A stretch of DNA of 34,009 nucleotides from Clostridiales bacterium CHKCI006 (GTDB lineage Bacteria > Bacillota_I > Bacilli_A > Erysipelotrichales > Coprobacillaceae), in assembly GCA_900018345.1 (NCBI GenBank), contig FCNA01000103.1, forward strand, positions 1-34,009, written 5' to 3'. Position numbers and translations under genes: made by a program. Positions 7,658-14,838 of the stretch are shown piece by piece; the first letter of the stretch is position 1; each line of letters starts with the position of its first letter. The notes under the pieces are model-generated. The model searched no databases. It had not been told where the DNA came from and worked only from the letters and a program-made list of their open reading frames with translations.

Positions 7658-8313
7658 ATGAACTGCTCCTTCCGTTCCTTAAAACGATCCAGCCAGCCGG
7701 TCTGCTGTGTTTGAAAAGCCGCCCGGTAAAGTCTCGGGTTATTCTCTGCCAATTCAAAATGGTAATCACGCACAAAGGAAGCATGGATCCCTTTTTCAAT
7801 ATAATCCCAGGCCTTTTGATAGTCACATTCCAGTAAATAAATTTCCAGATCGAACACATCCTGAACATCCTCGATACCATCGAGCATCGCACGGATCTGA
7901 TTTAAAAAATGACGACGGGTAAAGCGATTGAATTTCAGTAAATGACGGATCACGCAATACTCATCTGTTGTCAGATAATCCGTCACATTGGTCATGATTG
8001 TTTTGTATAATTCATTCTTATAAGTCTCATAAAGACGATACCGGCGTCCTAAAACCAGATTCATCCAAACCAGGATCTTCTCTGTCTGCCCTAGATGTTC
8101 AGCTTGGTCGATACAATGCTTTCCATAATAGAAAATTTCTCTGCGAAAACGTTCTTTCGCTCTGATCTTCGTCTGAATTTCATCCAATGAGACTGAATAG
8201 AGCAGCGCCAGGCAAAGCGCCTCATCCTGATAGTGTCTGGCAACCTCATAAAGCATGTTCTTCAGCTCACAGATATCATAATCATACATTTCGCTAAAAG
8301 ATTTTTTCTTCAT
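7630..8313 (-). CDS. Unknown helical protein encoded with the WYL regulator (227 aa)
   Basis: I do not recognise a family. The protein is soluble, rich in Tyr, Arg and Leu, and predicted all-helical, possibly a TPR- or HEAT-like repeat (repeated motifs such as YNxLYKT, YLLECDYQKAWDYIEKG). ATG 8313 has AAGGAG 8 bases upstream; the frame stays open a few codons further but those lie in the promoter. Its last 28 bases overlap the WYL regulator gene, a strong sign of an operon and of joint function. It could be a cofactor or sensor partner of the regulator, but that is only inference from the overlap. Confidence 0.8.
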   Translation of the reverse strand: MKKKSFSEMYDYDICELKNMLYEVARHYQDEALCLALLYSVSLDEIQTKIRAKERFRREIFYYGKHCIDQAEHLGQTEKILVWMNLVLGRRYRLYETYKNELYKTIMTNVTDYLTTDEYCVIRHLLKFNRFTRRHFLNQIRAMLDGIEDVQDVFDLEIYLLECDYQKAWDYIEKGIHASFVRDYHFELAENNPRLYRAAFQTQQTGWLDRFKERKEQFICMKKQLKY

Positions 8314-8325
8314 TTCAATCACTCC

Positions 8326-8358
8326 TTCTACACTTTTATTATACACAAAAGTGTAGAA
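8326..8358. promoter_or_regulatory. Perfect 12-bp inverted repeat around a -10 box: likely operator
   Basis: Arms TTCTACACTTTT (8326-8337) and AAAAGTGTAGAA (8347-8358) are perfect inverted copies with a 9-base spacer. The spacer begins with the minus-strand -10 hexamer TATAAT (8338-8343). A dimeric repressor bound here would block RNA polymerase from the 7630-8313/WYL operon. The repeat lies only about 13 bases upstream of the start codon and ends next to the ribosome site, so an effect on the mRNA leader is also possible. Confidence 0.75.
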
Positions 8359-8379
8359 CGATGCGTTTGAGAAATTGTT

Positions 8380-8415
8380 TTAAACTCCGTTTTTTTGGTG
8401 TCTAAAACAGTTTAA
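8380..8415. repeat. Inverted repeat TTAAACT ... AGTTTAA
   Basis: Perfect 7-bp arms at 8380-8386 and 8409-8415 with a 22-base spacer, in the space between the WYL operon and the divergent asparagine-synthetase-like gene. It may be a second regulatory site, but 7-bp arms in AT-rich DNA can arise by chance. Confidence 0.35.
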
Positions 8416-8491
8416 CATAAATTTTTTAAAAAAGAAAGACCAGCAGGCATGCATTGCTTGACTAGGGCATAGAATGAAACGAGGTGATGTT

Positions 8492-10273
8492 ATGAGTGCA
8501 ATCTGTGGAATTGCCAATTTTCAGTCTGAGATCCATATCCCAGCATTTCAAAAGAGCCAGCAGGCTTTAAAAGCCCGTTTTACAAAACCGACAGCCGTAT
8601 TAGAAAAAAAGCATCTGGCGTTAGCCTGCAGTGAAGGAATCGAATCCCATGTCTATCAGGGGAAAACGTATACAGTAGGCTTTTTTGGACGTTTGCGTAA
8701 CGAATCCAAATTACGTCTGGAATTGCAGAAGACCTACCCTGAAGCACAACATGTGACGCTCCCCCACCTGATCTTGTTAGCTTATCTCGCCTATCAAGAA
8801 GCATGTGCCGATCATATGGATGGTGCTTTTATCATTGCGTTATGCGTTGATCAGCGTCTGATTCTGATCAGGGATGCCTTAGGTGTGAATTCGCTATATT
8901 ATAAACTCGACCAGGGGACACTTTACTTTGCCAGTGAACTGAAAGGTCTGCTTGTTCACGAACAACAGCATCGCGTGGATAAAACAGGTCTTTGGATGCT
9001 TTTAGGTATCCTGCCTGCACTCGTTCCTGGACAAACACCTTACCATGGTATTTTTTCACTGAGACCCGGTCACTATTTAATCTACGAAGATCAAAAAGTG
9101 AAGACAGAGCGCTGGTGGCACATGACAACTCAGCAAAACACCAAACCTAAAGAAATGATCAAGCAGGAACTCCATCAAATGATTACCGAGTCTATTTTGG
9201 CCGATATGCCTGAAGATAAAACTTCCTGTTTCTTATCCGGCGGTTTGGATTCCAGTCTGATTGCTGCAGTTTGCCAAAATCATAGCCATCAGCCTATCGT
9301 CACCTATTCGGTGGATTATGAAGATCAGGCTCGGTATTTCCATTCCTACAGTTATCAGACGACACGGGATAATGACTATATTCAGGAAATGTGCGAACAG
9401 TACCCATTCCAGCACCGCTTAATGACCATCAAACAGAAAGCGCTGATTGAAACCCTGGAGACAGTCATGAAAGCACGTGATCTGCCAGGCATGGTTGATA
9501 TTGACAGCAGTCTCTATCTCTTTAGCCAACGAATCAGTCAGGATACGCATTGTATTCTTTCTGGCGAATGTGCAGATGAAATTTTTGGCGGATATCCCTG
9601 GTTCTATAAAGAGACTCTTTATACATCTGACTACTTCCCCTGGACTACGCAGGTTGCCGATCGCTTAGCTCTGTTTAAAGATGAGACAACGCGTCAGGAA
9701 GTTGAGCGCTATATGCAAGAATGCAAACAGCGAAGCTTAGACGAGATCAATCAGCTTGATTCAGATCCTGAGAATGCTCGAAAACAACAAATGATGTATC
9801 TGACCATGGAATGGTTCATGCAGACCTTGCTGGTACGCGGGGATGTCTTAGGTGGTCTATGCGATTTAGAAATTCGCATGCCTTTTGCCAATAAAGCAAT
9901 CGCTGAATACGTCTGGAACGTTCCTTGGCACATTCTTTATGCCAATCAGGAAGAAAAAGGATTGCTCAGGGAGATTTTTGAAGACATTCTGCCTGCTTCT
10001 GTCGCACATCGCAAAAAAAATCCGTATCCGAAAACACACTCCCCTGTTTATACAGAGCTTGCCTGTGCAAAACTAAAGAGCGTGCTGGCTGACCCGCATT
10101 GCCGCTTACAGGAAATTTTCGATATGCAAGCCATCCAACAGCTTTTAGACAGCCAGGGAACCAGCTTTAAGAGTCCATGGTATGGACAATTAATGACCGG
10201 TCCACAACTGATCAGTTATCTTTATACGATCAATCAATGGTTAAATGATTATCATATTATTCTAGATGACTAA
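8492..10273 (+). CDS. asnB: Asparagine-synthetase-like amidotransferase with degenerate glutaminase domain
   Basis: Two-domain AsnB architecture. The C-terminal synthetase domain is intact in appearance: ATP pyrophosphatase loop SGGLDSS at 249-255 and GECADEIFGGYPWFY further on. The N-terminal class II glutaminase domain is odd. The nucleophile cysteine is residue 5 (MSAICGI) rather than residue 2. The glutamine-binding loop, normally NGEIYN, reads FGRLRN at 65-70, so the key Asn and Glu are replaced by Phe and Arg. The HRRLSI-type arginine segment is also not recognisable. The later RDALGVNSLYY is normal. It may therefore use ammonia directly, or amidate another substrate, unless a short propeptide is removed and the loop still works. 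GAGGTG sets ATG 8492. The next gene, 44 bases on, is a sugar deacetylase. Confidence 0.85.
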   Translation: MSAICGIANFQSEIHIPAFQKSQQALKARFTKPTAVLEKKHLALACSEGIESHVYQGKTYTVGFFGRLRNESKLRLELQKTYPEAQHVTLPHLILLAYLAYQEACADHMDGAFIIALCVDQRLILIRDALGVNSLYYKLDQGTLYFASELKGLLVHEQQHRVDKTGLWMLLGILPALVPGQTPYHGIFSLRPGHYLIYEDQKVKTERWWHMTTQQNTKPKEMIKQELHQMITESILADMPEDKTSCFLSGGLDSSLIAAVCQNHSHQPIVTYSVDYEDQARYFHSYSYQTTRDNDYIQEMCEQYPFQHRLMTIKQKALIETLETVMKARDLPGMVDIDSSLYLFSQRISQDTHCILSGECADEIFGGYPWFYKETLYTSDYFPWTTQVADRLALFKDETTRQEVERYMQECKQRSLDEINQLDSDPENARKQQMMYLTMEWFMQTLLVRGDVLGGLCDLEIRMPFANKAIAEYVWNVPWHILYANQEEKGLLREIFEDILPASVAHRKKNPYPKTHSPVYTELACAKLKSVLADPHCRLQEIFDMQAIQQLLDSQGTSFKSPWYGQLMTGPQLISYLYTINQWLNDYHIILDD

Positions 10274-10317
10274 CGCTTTCATTCGTGATAAAATATGTCT
10301 GAGAGGAGATATGTATC

Positions 10318-11073
10318 ATGAAAGTCATTATGAATGCAGATGACTTCGGATTTTCTAAAGGAGCCAATTTAGGTATTCTGGAAGGTTTCCAAAACGGCAT
10401 TATCAGCTCTACCAGTCTGATGGTCAATATGCCTGGATTCGCGCATGCCATTTCACTCATGGAAAAATTTCCTGATCGATTACATGTCGGCATCCATTTA
10501 GTTACAACCGTCGAATATGCCATCTGCAAAGATCTTAAAACCTTAACAGACGAAACGGGACATTTTTATCACGACAGCAAGAAGGTCGCCAATTGTGATC
10601 CTAACGAGATCCTACGGGAATACCAGGCGCAAATGGATCGCTTTTTAAGCACGGGACAGCGACCAGATCACATTGATTTCCATTACTGCCATACTCCTGT
10701 ACAGGTATGGGCAGGCATTCAGCTAGCCAAAAAATATAACCTTCCGATGCGAGCAGGGAACAAAGACATCGAAACACTTTGTGAAAAAGAAGGTGTGCGT
10801 TATGCTCCTAATCACATCTCTGATTTCTATAATCAGGATGAAAGACACACTGATGTCGAGACGATGCTTGGCTTACTGAAGACGAATCTAGAAGAAGGAA
10901 GATCCTGCATTGAATTTGCAGTCCACCCCGCTTATGTCGATCTGCCTTTGCTCACACTTAGCAGCTACAACGTCCAGCGTGCGACCGAACTGGCAGTCTT
11001 GCTGGATCCGGCCATCATGGAATATATTCGTGCCAACGATATTCAATTAGTCTCTTTTAATGAGATTGAATAA
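10318..11073 (+). CDS. chbG: ChbG/YdjC-family carbohydrate deacetylase
   Basis: Metal-dependent deacetylase family that removes an N-acetyl group from chitooligosaccharides such as diacetylchitobiose; related members act on other N-acetyl sugars. NADDFG at residues 6-11 supplies the catalytic/metal aspartates, GIHL the first metal histidine, and HIDFHYCHT the second. The 251 residues match the family. AGGAG (10304-10308) is 9 bases from ATG 10318; the ATG at 10311 is out of frame. No terminator separates it from the asparagine-synthetase-like gene 44 bases upstream, so they are probably cotranscribed. No chitobiose transporter or glycosidase is nearby. Confidence 0.88.
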   Translation: MKVIMNADDFGFSKGANLGILEGFQNGIISSTSLMVNMPGFAHAISLMEKFPDRLHVGIHLVTTVEYAICKDLKTLTDETGHFYHDSKKVANCDPNEILREYQAQMDRFLSTGQRPDHIDFHYCHTPVQVWAGIQLAKKYNLPMRAGNKDIETLCEKEGVRYAPNHISDFYNQDERHTDVETMLGLLKTNLEEGRSCIEFAVHPAYVDLPLLTLSSYNVQRATELAVLLDPAIMEYIRANDIQLVSFNEIE

Positions 11074-11101
11074 AGGTCGCCCTGCACCATTATTCATGAC
11101 T

Positions 11102-11132
11102 ACGGTATAGTCCAAAGACTATGCCGTTTTTT
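11102..11132 (+). terminator. Terminator after the ChbG/YdjC gene
   Basis: An 11-bp stem (ACGGTATAGTC / GACTATGCCGT, one G-U pair), 4-base loop CAAA, then six T. Confidence 0.9.
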
Positions 11133-11156
11133 AAATCAATCGTCTGGCATTTCTTC

Positions 11157-11194
11157 AAAAAAGACGAGTCAAGCCATCCCGCTTACTCGTCTTT
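11157..11194 (-). terminator. Terminator of the aminopeptidase C gene
   Basis: On the minus strand a 10-bp stem AAAGACGAGT / ACTCGTCTTT, 15-base loop and a run of six T. It lies back to back with the plus-strand terminator at 11102. Confidence 0.85.
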
Positions 11195-11210
11195 GATCAT
11201 AATATACATT

Positions 11211-12551
11211 TTAATCTGCTAAGGAACCCATTGGATCCCATGGATTTAACTCAATTGGATCACCCTCAAGTTTTTGGATCCACTCATCTTTTAAATATTT
11301 CTTATTGACCACTGCCTGATAAACGAATCGATCAAACCAACTGTCACTCATCAGGAAGTAGCCCTTATTTCCAGCACCTTCACCCCAACTATTTTCGATC
11401 TTCCATTTGGTTGGTGCATCGTTATCTAAATTGACACCGGTAATCACCATCGCGTGATTCATTGCGCTGTGCCCATAATCCAACATTTCTTCTTTGGTCA
11501 TTTCAAAATCCATTCCAAAGGCTGTTTCATAATCAAATGCCTGATCATCCCAAACCCCCGTTTCACGGTTTGAGAATTTTCCGCAGTCACTGCCAAACCA
11601 GACAATCTCACCCTCTTTTAATTGTGCCAGTACTGCTTGTTTGAACTCATTGATTTCCAGGTTCAAATAGCGGATAGGTGTTCCTCCTACAACATTGCCT
11701 AAGTACTTAACAGTAAAGACTTCGTGGAATGGTTTATCCTTAGTTGGTGCATTGATGATGCTTACATAGTCATCAAGAACATTTCCAACATATTTTTCAT
11801 AGAAAGACTGTGGTGTCATGTTCTTTTCAACATGATAGTTTTTCTTGTCATCCACATATTCAAAATTGAAAGTTTTTGGTGGAACACCAAAGCAGGTGCA
11901 TAAGAAACCATACATTGTTTCTAACATTTCATCTTTAGCAACATGAATCTCCGCATCTGTCTTTCCTTCTTGATACATTTTCTGGATCTTGCACGCATAC
12001 TGACGCAACTTCGTATTGATCAATCCGTTCATGTCGCGCGTATGTGAGCTTTGATAGGTTTCATCCATCGCCGACTGAGGCACAACACCGTATTTTTTGA
12101 TGACACTGACCAGCATGTCCCACTGACCACCATCCTGTACACCGGTCTTTAAGACCCAGTTTAATGTTCTATCATCGGTAGGACGATCTTTTAAATCAAT
12201 CACTGATTCCAGGAAATAATTGATTTTTTCAAATTTATCATAGAAAGCAGCATAGTTTTGCGAAAGTTCAAACTGCTCCATATGACATTTCTTGGCGACA
12301 ATCTCGCGCAATACATTTAGACCGGCAAATAGCCAACAGCGACCGCTTGCCTGCTGGTTGGCCACCTTCATGGTTGGAATGTCGATGGAGAAATGGAACT
12401 TATTTTTTGGATAAGCCGTCTCTACATTAGCGATAGCACTGATGGCGTTCTTGTTTAAAGCATGGCGCATGGCCTTCTGTAAGGCATCCCCTTCATATTT
12501 TTGTTGGAATGTTTCCAATTGCTGTAATTCCACAGCTTTTGCATTCTGCAT
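11211..12551 (-). CDS. pepC: Aminopeptidase C (bleomycin hydrolase family, C1B)
   Basis: Cytoplasmic papain-like aminopeptidase, normally a hexameric barrel that trims peptides to amino acids. The catalytic cysteine is in GRCWLFAG (Cys72), the histidine in AMNHAMVITG (about 366) and the asparagine in ENSWG (about 387). Its 446 residues are the usual size. ATG 12551 is preferred over the in-frame TTG at 12557, because GGGAGG lies 8 bases before the ATG and only 2 before the TTG. There is no signal peptide. The gene is monocistronic, with its own promoter and terminator. Confidence 0.95.
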   Translation of the reverse strand: MQNAKAVELQQLETFQQKYEGDALQKAMRHALNKNAISAIANVETAYPKNKFHFSIDIPTMKVANQQASGRCWLFAGLNVLREIVAKKCHMEQFELSQNYAAFYDKFEKINYFLESVIDLKDRPTDDRTLNWVLKTGVQDGGQWDMLVSVIKKYGVVPQSAMDETYQSSHTRDMNGLINTKLRQYACKIQKMYQEGKTDAEIHVAKDEMLETMYGFLCTCFGVPPKTFNFEYVDDKKNYHVEKNMTPQSFYEKYVGNVLDDYVSIINAPTKDKPFHEVFTVKYLGNVVGGTPIRYLNLEINEFKQAVLAQLKEGEIVWFGSDCGKFSNRETGVWDDQAFDYETAFGMDFEMTKEEMLDYGHSAMNHAMVITGVNLDNDAPTKWKIENSWGEGAGNKGYFLMSDSWFDRFVYQAVVNKKYLKDEWIQKLEGDPIELNPWDPMGSLAD

Positions 12552-12577
12552 ATTCAATACCTCCCTTGCATAAGCTA

Positions 12578-12606
12578 ATGCTACTCCTAATTTAGAATAA
12601 TGTCAA
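12578..12606 (-). promoter_or_regulatory. Probable promoter of pepC
   Basis: On the minus strand TTGACA (12601-12606), 17-base spacer, TAGCAT (12578-12583), 26 bases upstream of the start codon. Confidence 0.55.
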
Positions 12607-12644
12607 TAATAATGATATCTATTTAGATTTATTACCAATTCAAT

Positions 12645-12686
12645 CAAAAAACCTCATCCCCTTTTTACAAACACAGGTCATGAGGT
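12645..12686 (-). terminator. Terminator of the acpS-isomerase pair
   Basis: On the minus strand ACCTCAT / ATGAGGT with a 22-base loop, followed by six T. The long loop makes it less certain than the others. Confidence 0.6.
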
Positions 12687-12695
12687 CATGCAAAT

Positions 12696-13259
12696 TTATG
12701 GTAAAAAGACTGGGCATTCAACAAGCTGAAAGCCCTCCAAATTAAAGTCGATCGTCTCGATCACCTGCGGGAAAACAGGTTCGTTGATCAAAACACCGTC
12801 CGTAGGAGAAGGTAATGCTCTTAAAGGTGCTTGCATCAGCGCTTCAAAGACCGCCATTCCCTCGACCATCCGTCCAATACCGGCAAACCGACCGTTAAGG
12901 CGTTCTTCGCAATGGTCACCTGCGACGATAAAGAAACACGCCGGACTCGATAAATGCTCGCCATCTCCAGCCAAGGCCAGCGTATAACGTTTTAAAGGCA
13001 AGGTATTTTGCTTAAATCCATTAAATGGTGTTTCTGCTTCCATGACATAATGATACATTTCCGGCATTTTGTTTTCATCATACCAGGGTTGCCAGACAAA
13101 ATCAGGAACAATACGAGCAACCGACATACCGTCATAAGCATGTGTCTCAACCATCCGTAAAAAGCCGGATACGGAAGCAGGCGCATATTCCGGATATAAT
13201 TCGAAATGCATTTTTTGATGATCTTGCATGATGATCGTTAACATAGGATGTTCACTCAT
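12696..13259 (-). CDS. Cyclophilin-type peptidyl-prolyl cis-trans isomerase
   Basis: Cyclophilin-like fold of 187 residues. SVARIVPDFVWQPWYDENK corresponds to the FxRIIPxFMxQGGD core with its catalytic arginine; FFIVAGDH matches the FFI segment; LNGRFAGIGRMVEGMAVFEAL matches LDGxHVVFGxVxxGMxVV. The QGGD motif is altered to QPWYD, so peptide binding may differ from classical members. No signal peptide, hence cytoplasmic. ATG 13259 overlaps the end of acpS by 8 bases, indicating translational coupling. Confidence 0.85.
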   Translation of the reverse strand: MSEHPMLTIIMQDHQKMHFELYPEYAPASVSGFLRMVETHAYDGMSVARIVPDFVWQPWYDENKMPEMYHYVMEAETPFNGFKQNTLPLKRYTLALAGDGEHLSSPACFFIVAGDHCEERLNGRFAGIGRMVEGMAVFEALMQAPLRALPSPTDGVLINEPVFPQVIETIDFNLEGFQLVECPVFLP

Positions 13260-13599
13260 CGATATCCCCCTTTTCCAACACAACAAACGCAATGGCATAA
13301 TCTTTCTCATGCGTAATAGATAAATGGGCATGCGGATCATTTAAATAGGGTTCTCCAGAAGCATAATTCAAAATTTCTATATTTTGTAAACCTATTTTAG
13401 CCAAACCCAGATGTTTCGCCTTAGCATACGCTTCTTTAGCAGCAAATCTGCCTCCTAAAAATTCTCTTTTTGCCTGTTCAGTTTTTTTCGAATAAAATAA
13501 GGCCTTCTCACCAGGTGTCAGGACACGCTCAATAAAATGAATGCGCTCCAGCGGAAGACGTGAAAGTTTGACCATATCAACCCCAATACCAACAATCAT
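13252..13599 (-). CDS. acpS: Holo-[acyl-carrier-protein] synthase
   Basis: Transfers 4'-phosphopantetheine from CoA to acyl carrier protein. MIVGIGVDMVKLSRL at the N-terminus carries the metal-binding Asp8, and GGRFAAKEAYAKA carries the catalytic Glu56. The LSITHEKDYAIAFV tail is typical. 115 residues is normal. The position of the motif fixes the start at 13599, yet no Shine-Dalgarno sequence precedes it: the upstream bases are the T run of the terminator of the preceding gene. Expression may come from read-through or a leaderless transcript. Confidence 0.93.
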   Translation of the reverse strand: MIVGIGVDMVKLSRLPLERIHFIERVLTPGEKALFYSKKTEQAKREFLGGRFAAKEAYAKAKHLGLAKIGLQNIEILNYASGEPYLNDPHAHLSITHEKDYAIAFVVLEKGDIDE

Positions 13600-13607
13600 T
13601 TTTTGTA

Positions 13608-13634
13608 AAAAAATAAACGCAACATGCGTTTATT
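13608..13634 (-). terminator. Terminator-like hairpin between the ISPxYG protein gene and acpS
   Basis: A perfect 10-bp stem AATAAACGCA / TGCGTTTATT with a 3-base loop, followed by T's. The stem includes the TAA stop of the upstream gene, and acpS starts only 8 bases after the T run. Confidence 0.8.
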
Positions 13635-14373
13635 CTTCATCTCCTTTGAATTTTTTCTCATAGAGGCTCATTAATTCATCGAGTGTCATCGCATCGTCAA
13701 TTTCATCGATCAAACTTGGTTCCTCAGATTTCATCTTAGAAAAATCAAACTGGAATTCTCCCGTTCTTTTTTCCACAAGCTTTAATTCGTTTTCGCCTTC
13801 CTGAACCATATTCGCGATATTGCGCAGATCCTCTGTCACTGTTTCAGGTTCTTTATTGACCTGCATAGCACGTCTTTGTGAGCGACGCGTAGGTGTCGTC
13901 GTCTGCGTTTTCGTTGGTTGTTCGACAGCTGCCGGCTCTTCAACTGCTTTTTCATGAGCACCATTGATATCTGCTCCATAAAATGGACTAATAATTGGAA
14001 CGAGCTGATCCTCGATTGGTTTCTGGCTTACTTTCTTCTTCGCAGTGGTCGTTTTGGGTTTGGCTTTTTTCGGTTCCTCTCTACGTCCGTAAATAGGTGA
14101 GATCACTTCGCTCATTTGATAACCGGACTCTACCTTGGGCTTAGCTGCCTTCATTGTTTTCTTTGTGCTTGGAGTAGTTGTCGTGGTCGTTGTATGTGAA
14201 GAGGTTGTCTGCGTCTTAGGTTTAGCAGTTTTGCCTACAGGTTCTTCAAACTCCTCACTGTAAATCAGCGGCTGACTAAACTTCTCCTTGCGACGCTGCT
14301 CAACGATTGGATCAACTTTTTGTTCCACAGCTGGTTCCGTATATGTTTTTTTAAATAAATCTTTCAAAGCCAT
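13630..14373 (-). CDS. Disordered Thr/Lys/Pro-rich protein with two ISP(I/F)YG motifs (247 aa)
   Basis: No catalytic domain is visible. The first 12 residues (MALKDLFKKTYT) could form an amphipathic helix. Residues 45-170 are low complexity, including seven consecutive Thr. Two near-identical short motifs stand out: SEVISPIYG at 88-96 and VPIISPFYG at 125-133. The last 70 residues (EDLRNIANMVQEGENELKLV onward) look helical and acidic. Such a layout suits a scaffold or an adaptor that binds a partner through the repeated motif; cell-division or envelope roles are possible but unproven. ATG 14373 has AAGGGGG at a good distance. Confidence 0.8.
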   Translation of the reverse strand: MALKDLFKKTYTEPAVEQKVDPIVEQRRKEKFSQPLIYSEEFEEPVGKTAKPKTQTTSSHTTTTTTTPSTKKTMKAAKPKVESGYQMSEVISPIYGRREEPKKAKPKTTTAKKKVSQKPIEDQLVPIISPFYGADINGAHEKAVEEPAAVEQPTKTQTTTPTRRSQRRAMQVNKEPETVTEDLRNIANMVQEGENELKLVEKRTGEFQFDFSKMKSEEPSLIDEIDDAMTLDELMSLYEKKFKGDEE

Positions 14374-14416
14374 TATAATAACCCCCTTCAAGAAAAAGAA
14401 TGACTCGTCAATATTG

Positions 14417-14432
14417 ATGATACCATTATCAT
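14417..14432. repeat. Short inverted repeat ATGATA-4-TATCAT upstream of the ISPxYG protein gene
   Basis: Perfect 6-bp arms in the AT-rich region 44 bases before the start codon, close to candidate -10 sequences (TATGAT, GATAAT). A weak operator candidate. Confidence 0.3.
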
Positions 14433-14511
14433 ATCATAAACCAATGACTTTTGCTTTATATTTTTGCATTTTTTCTATTCTTTTTCTGCTTTTTTCATAA
14501 AAAACAGGTGC

Positions 14512-14832
14512 TTACTTTAAAGATTGAATAAAGCTTTCGATTTCTGCACGTGTTTTACGGTCTTTGCTGACAAAACGACCAATCTCTTTACCATTGTCAT
14601 AAGCCACAAAAGAAGGAATACCGAGCACATCCATATCTTTACATAAATCGAGCATTTCATCGCGATCAATTTTATAATACGTAAACTCTGGATTTTCTTT
14701 TGCTACTTCTCCAATAAATGGTTTAATGAAAACACAATCCGGGCACCAGGTTGCCGTCACTAAAATAATACAACGATTCTGAATCGCTTTTTCGTAATCC
14801 GCTAATGTTTTAATATCCATAAAATTTTCCAT
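14512..14832 (-). CDS. Thioredoxin-family protein, YtpP-like
   Basis: A thioredoxin fold of 106 residues. WCPDC gives the redox cysteines 30 and 33, and the cis-proline is in GIPSF. The CPDC (not CGPC) active site is seen in YtpP-type thioredoxins of Bacillota, thiol-disulfide proteins of the cytoplasm. It starts 6 bases after trmB, so both are in one operon. AGGAG lies 11 bases upstream of the ATG. Confidence 0.88.
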   Translation of the reverse strand: MENFMDIKTLADYEKAIQNRCIILVTATWCPDCVFIKPFIGEVAKENPEFTYYKIDRDEMLDLCKDMDVLGIPSFVAYDNGKEIGRFVSKDRKTRAEIESFIQSLK

Positions 14833-14838
14833 ATTTAT

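Noticed and set aside
14417-14432. Inverted repeat ATGATA/TATCAT as a strong operator
   Set aside because: Only 6-bp arms in very AT-rich DNA; kept as a weak feature, not as a finding.
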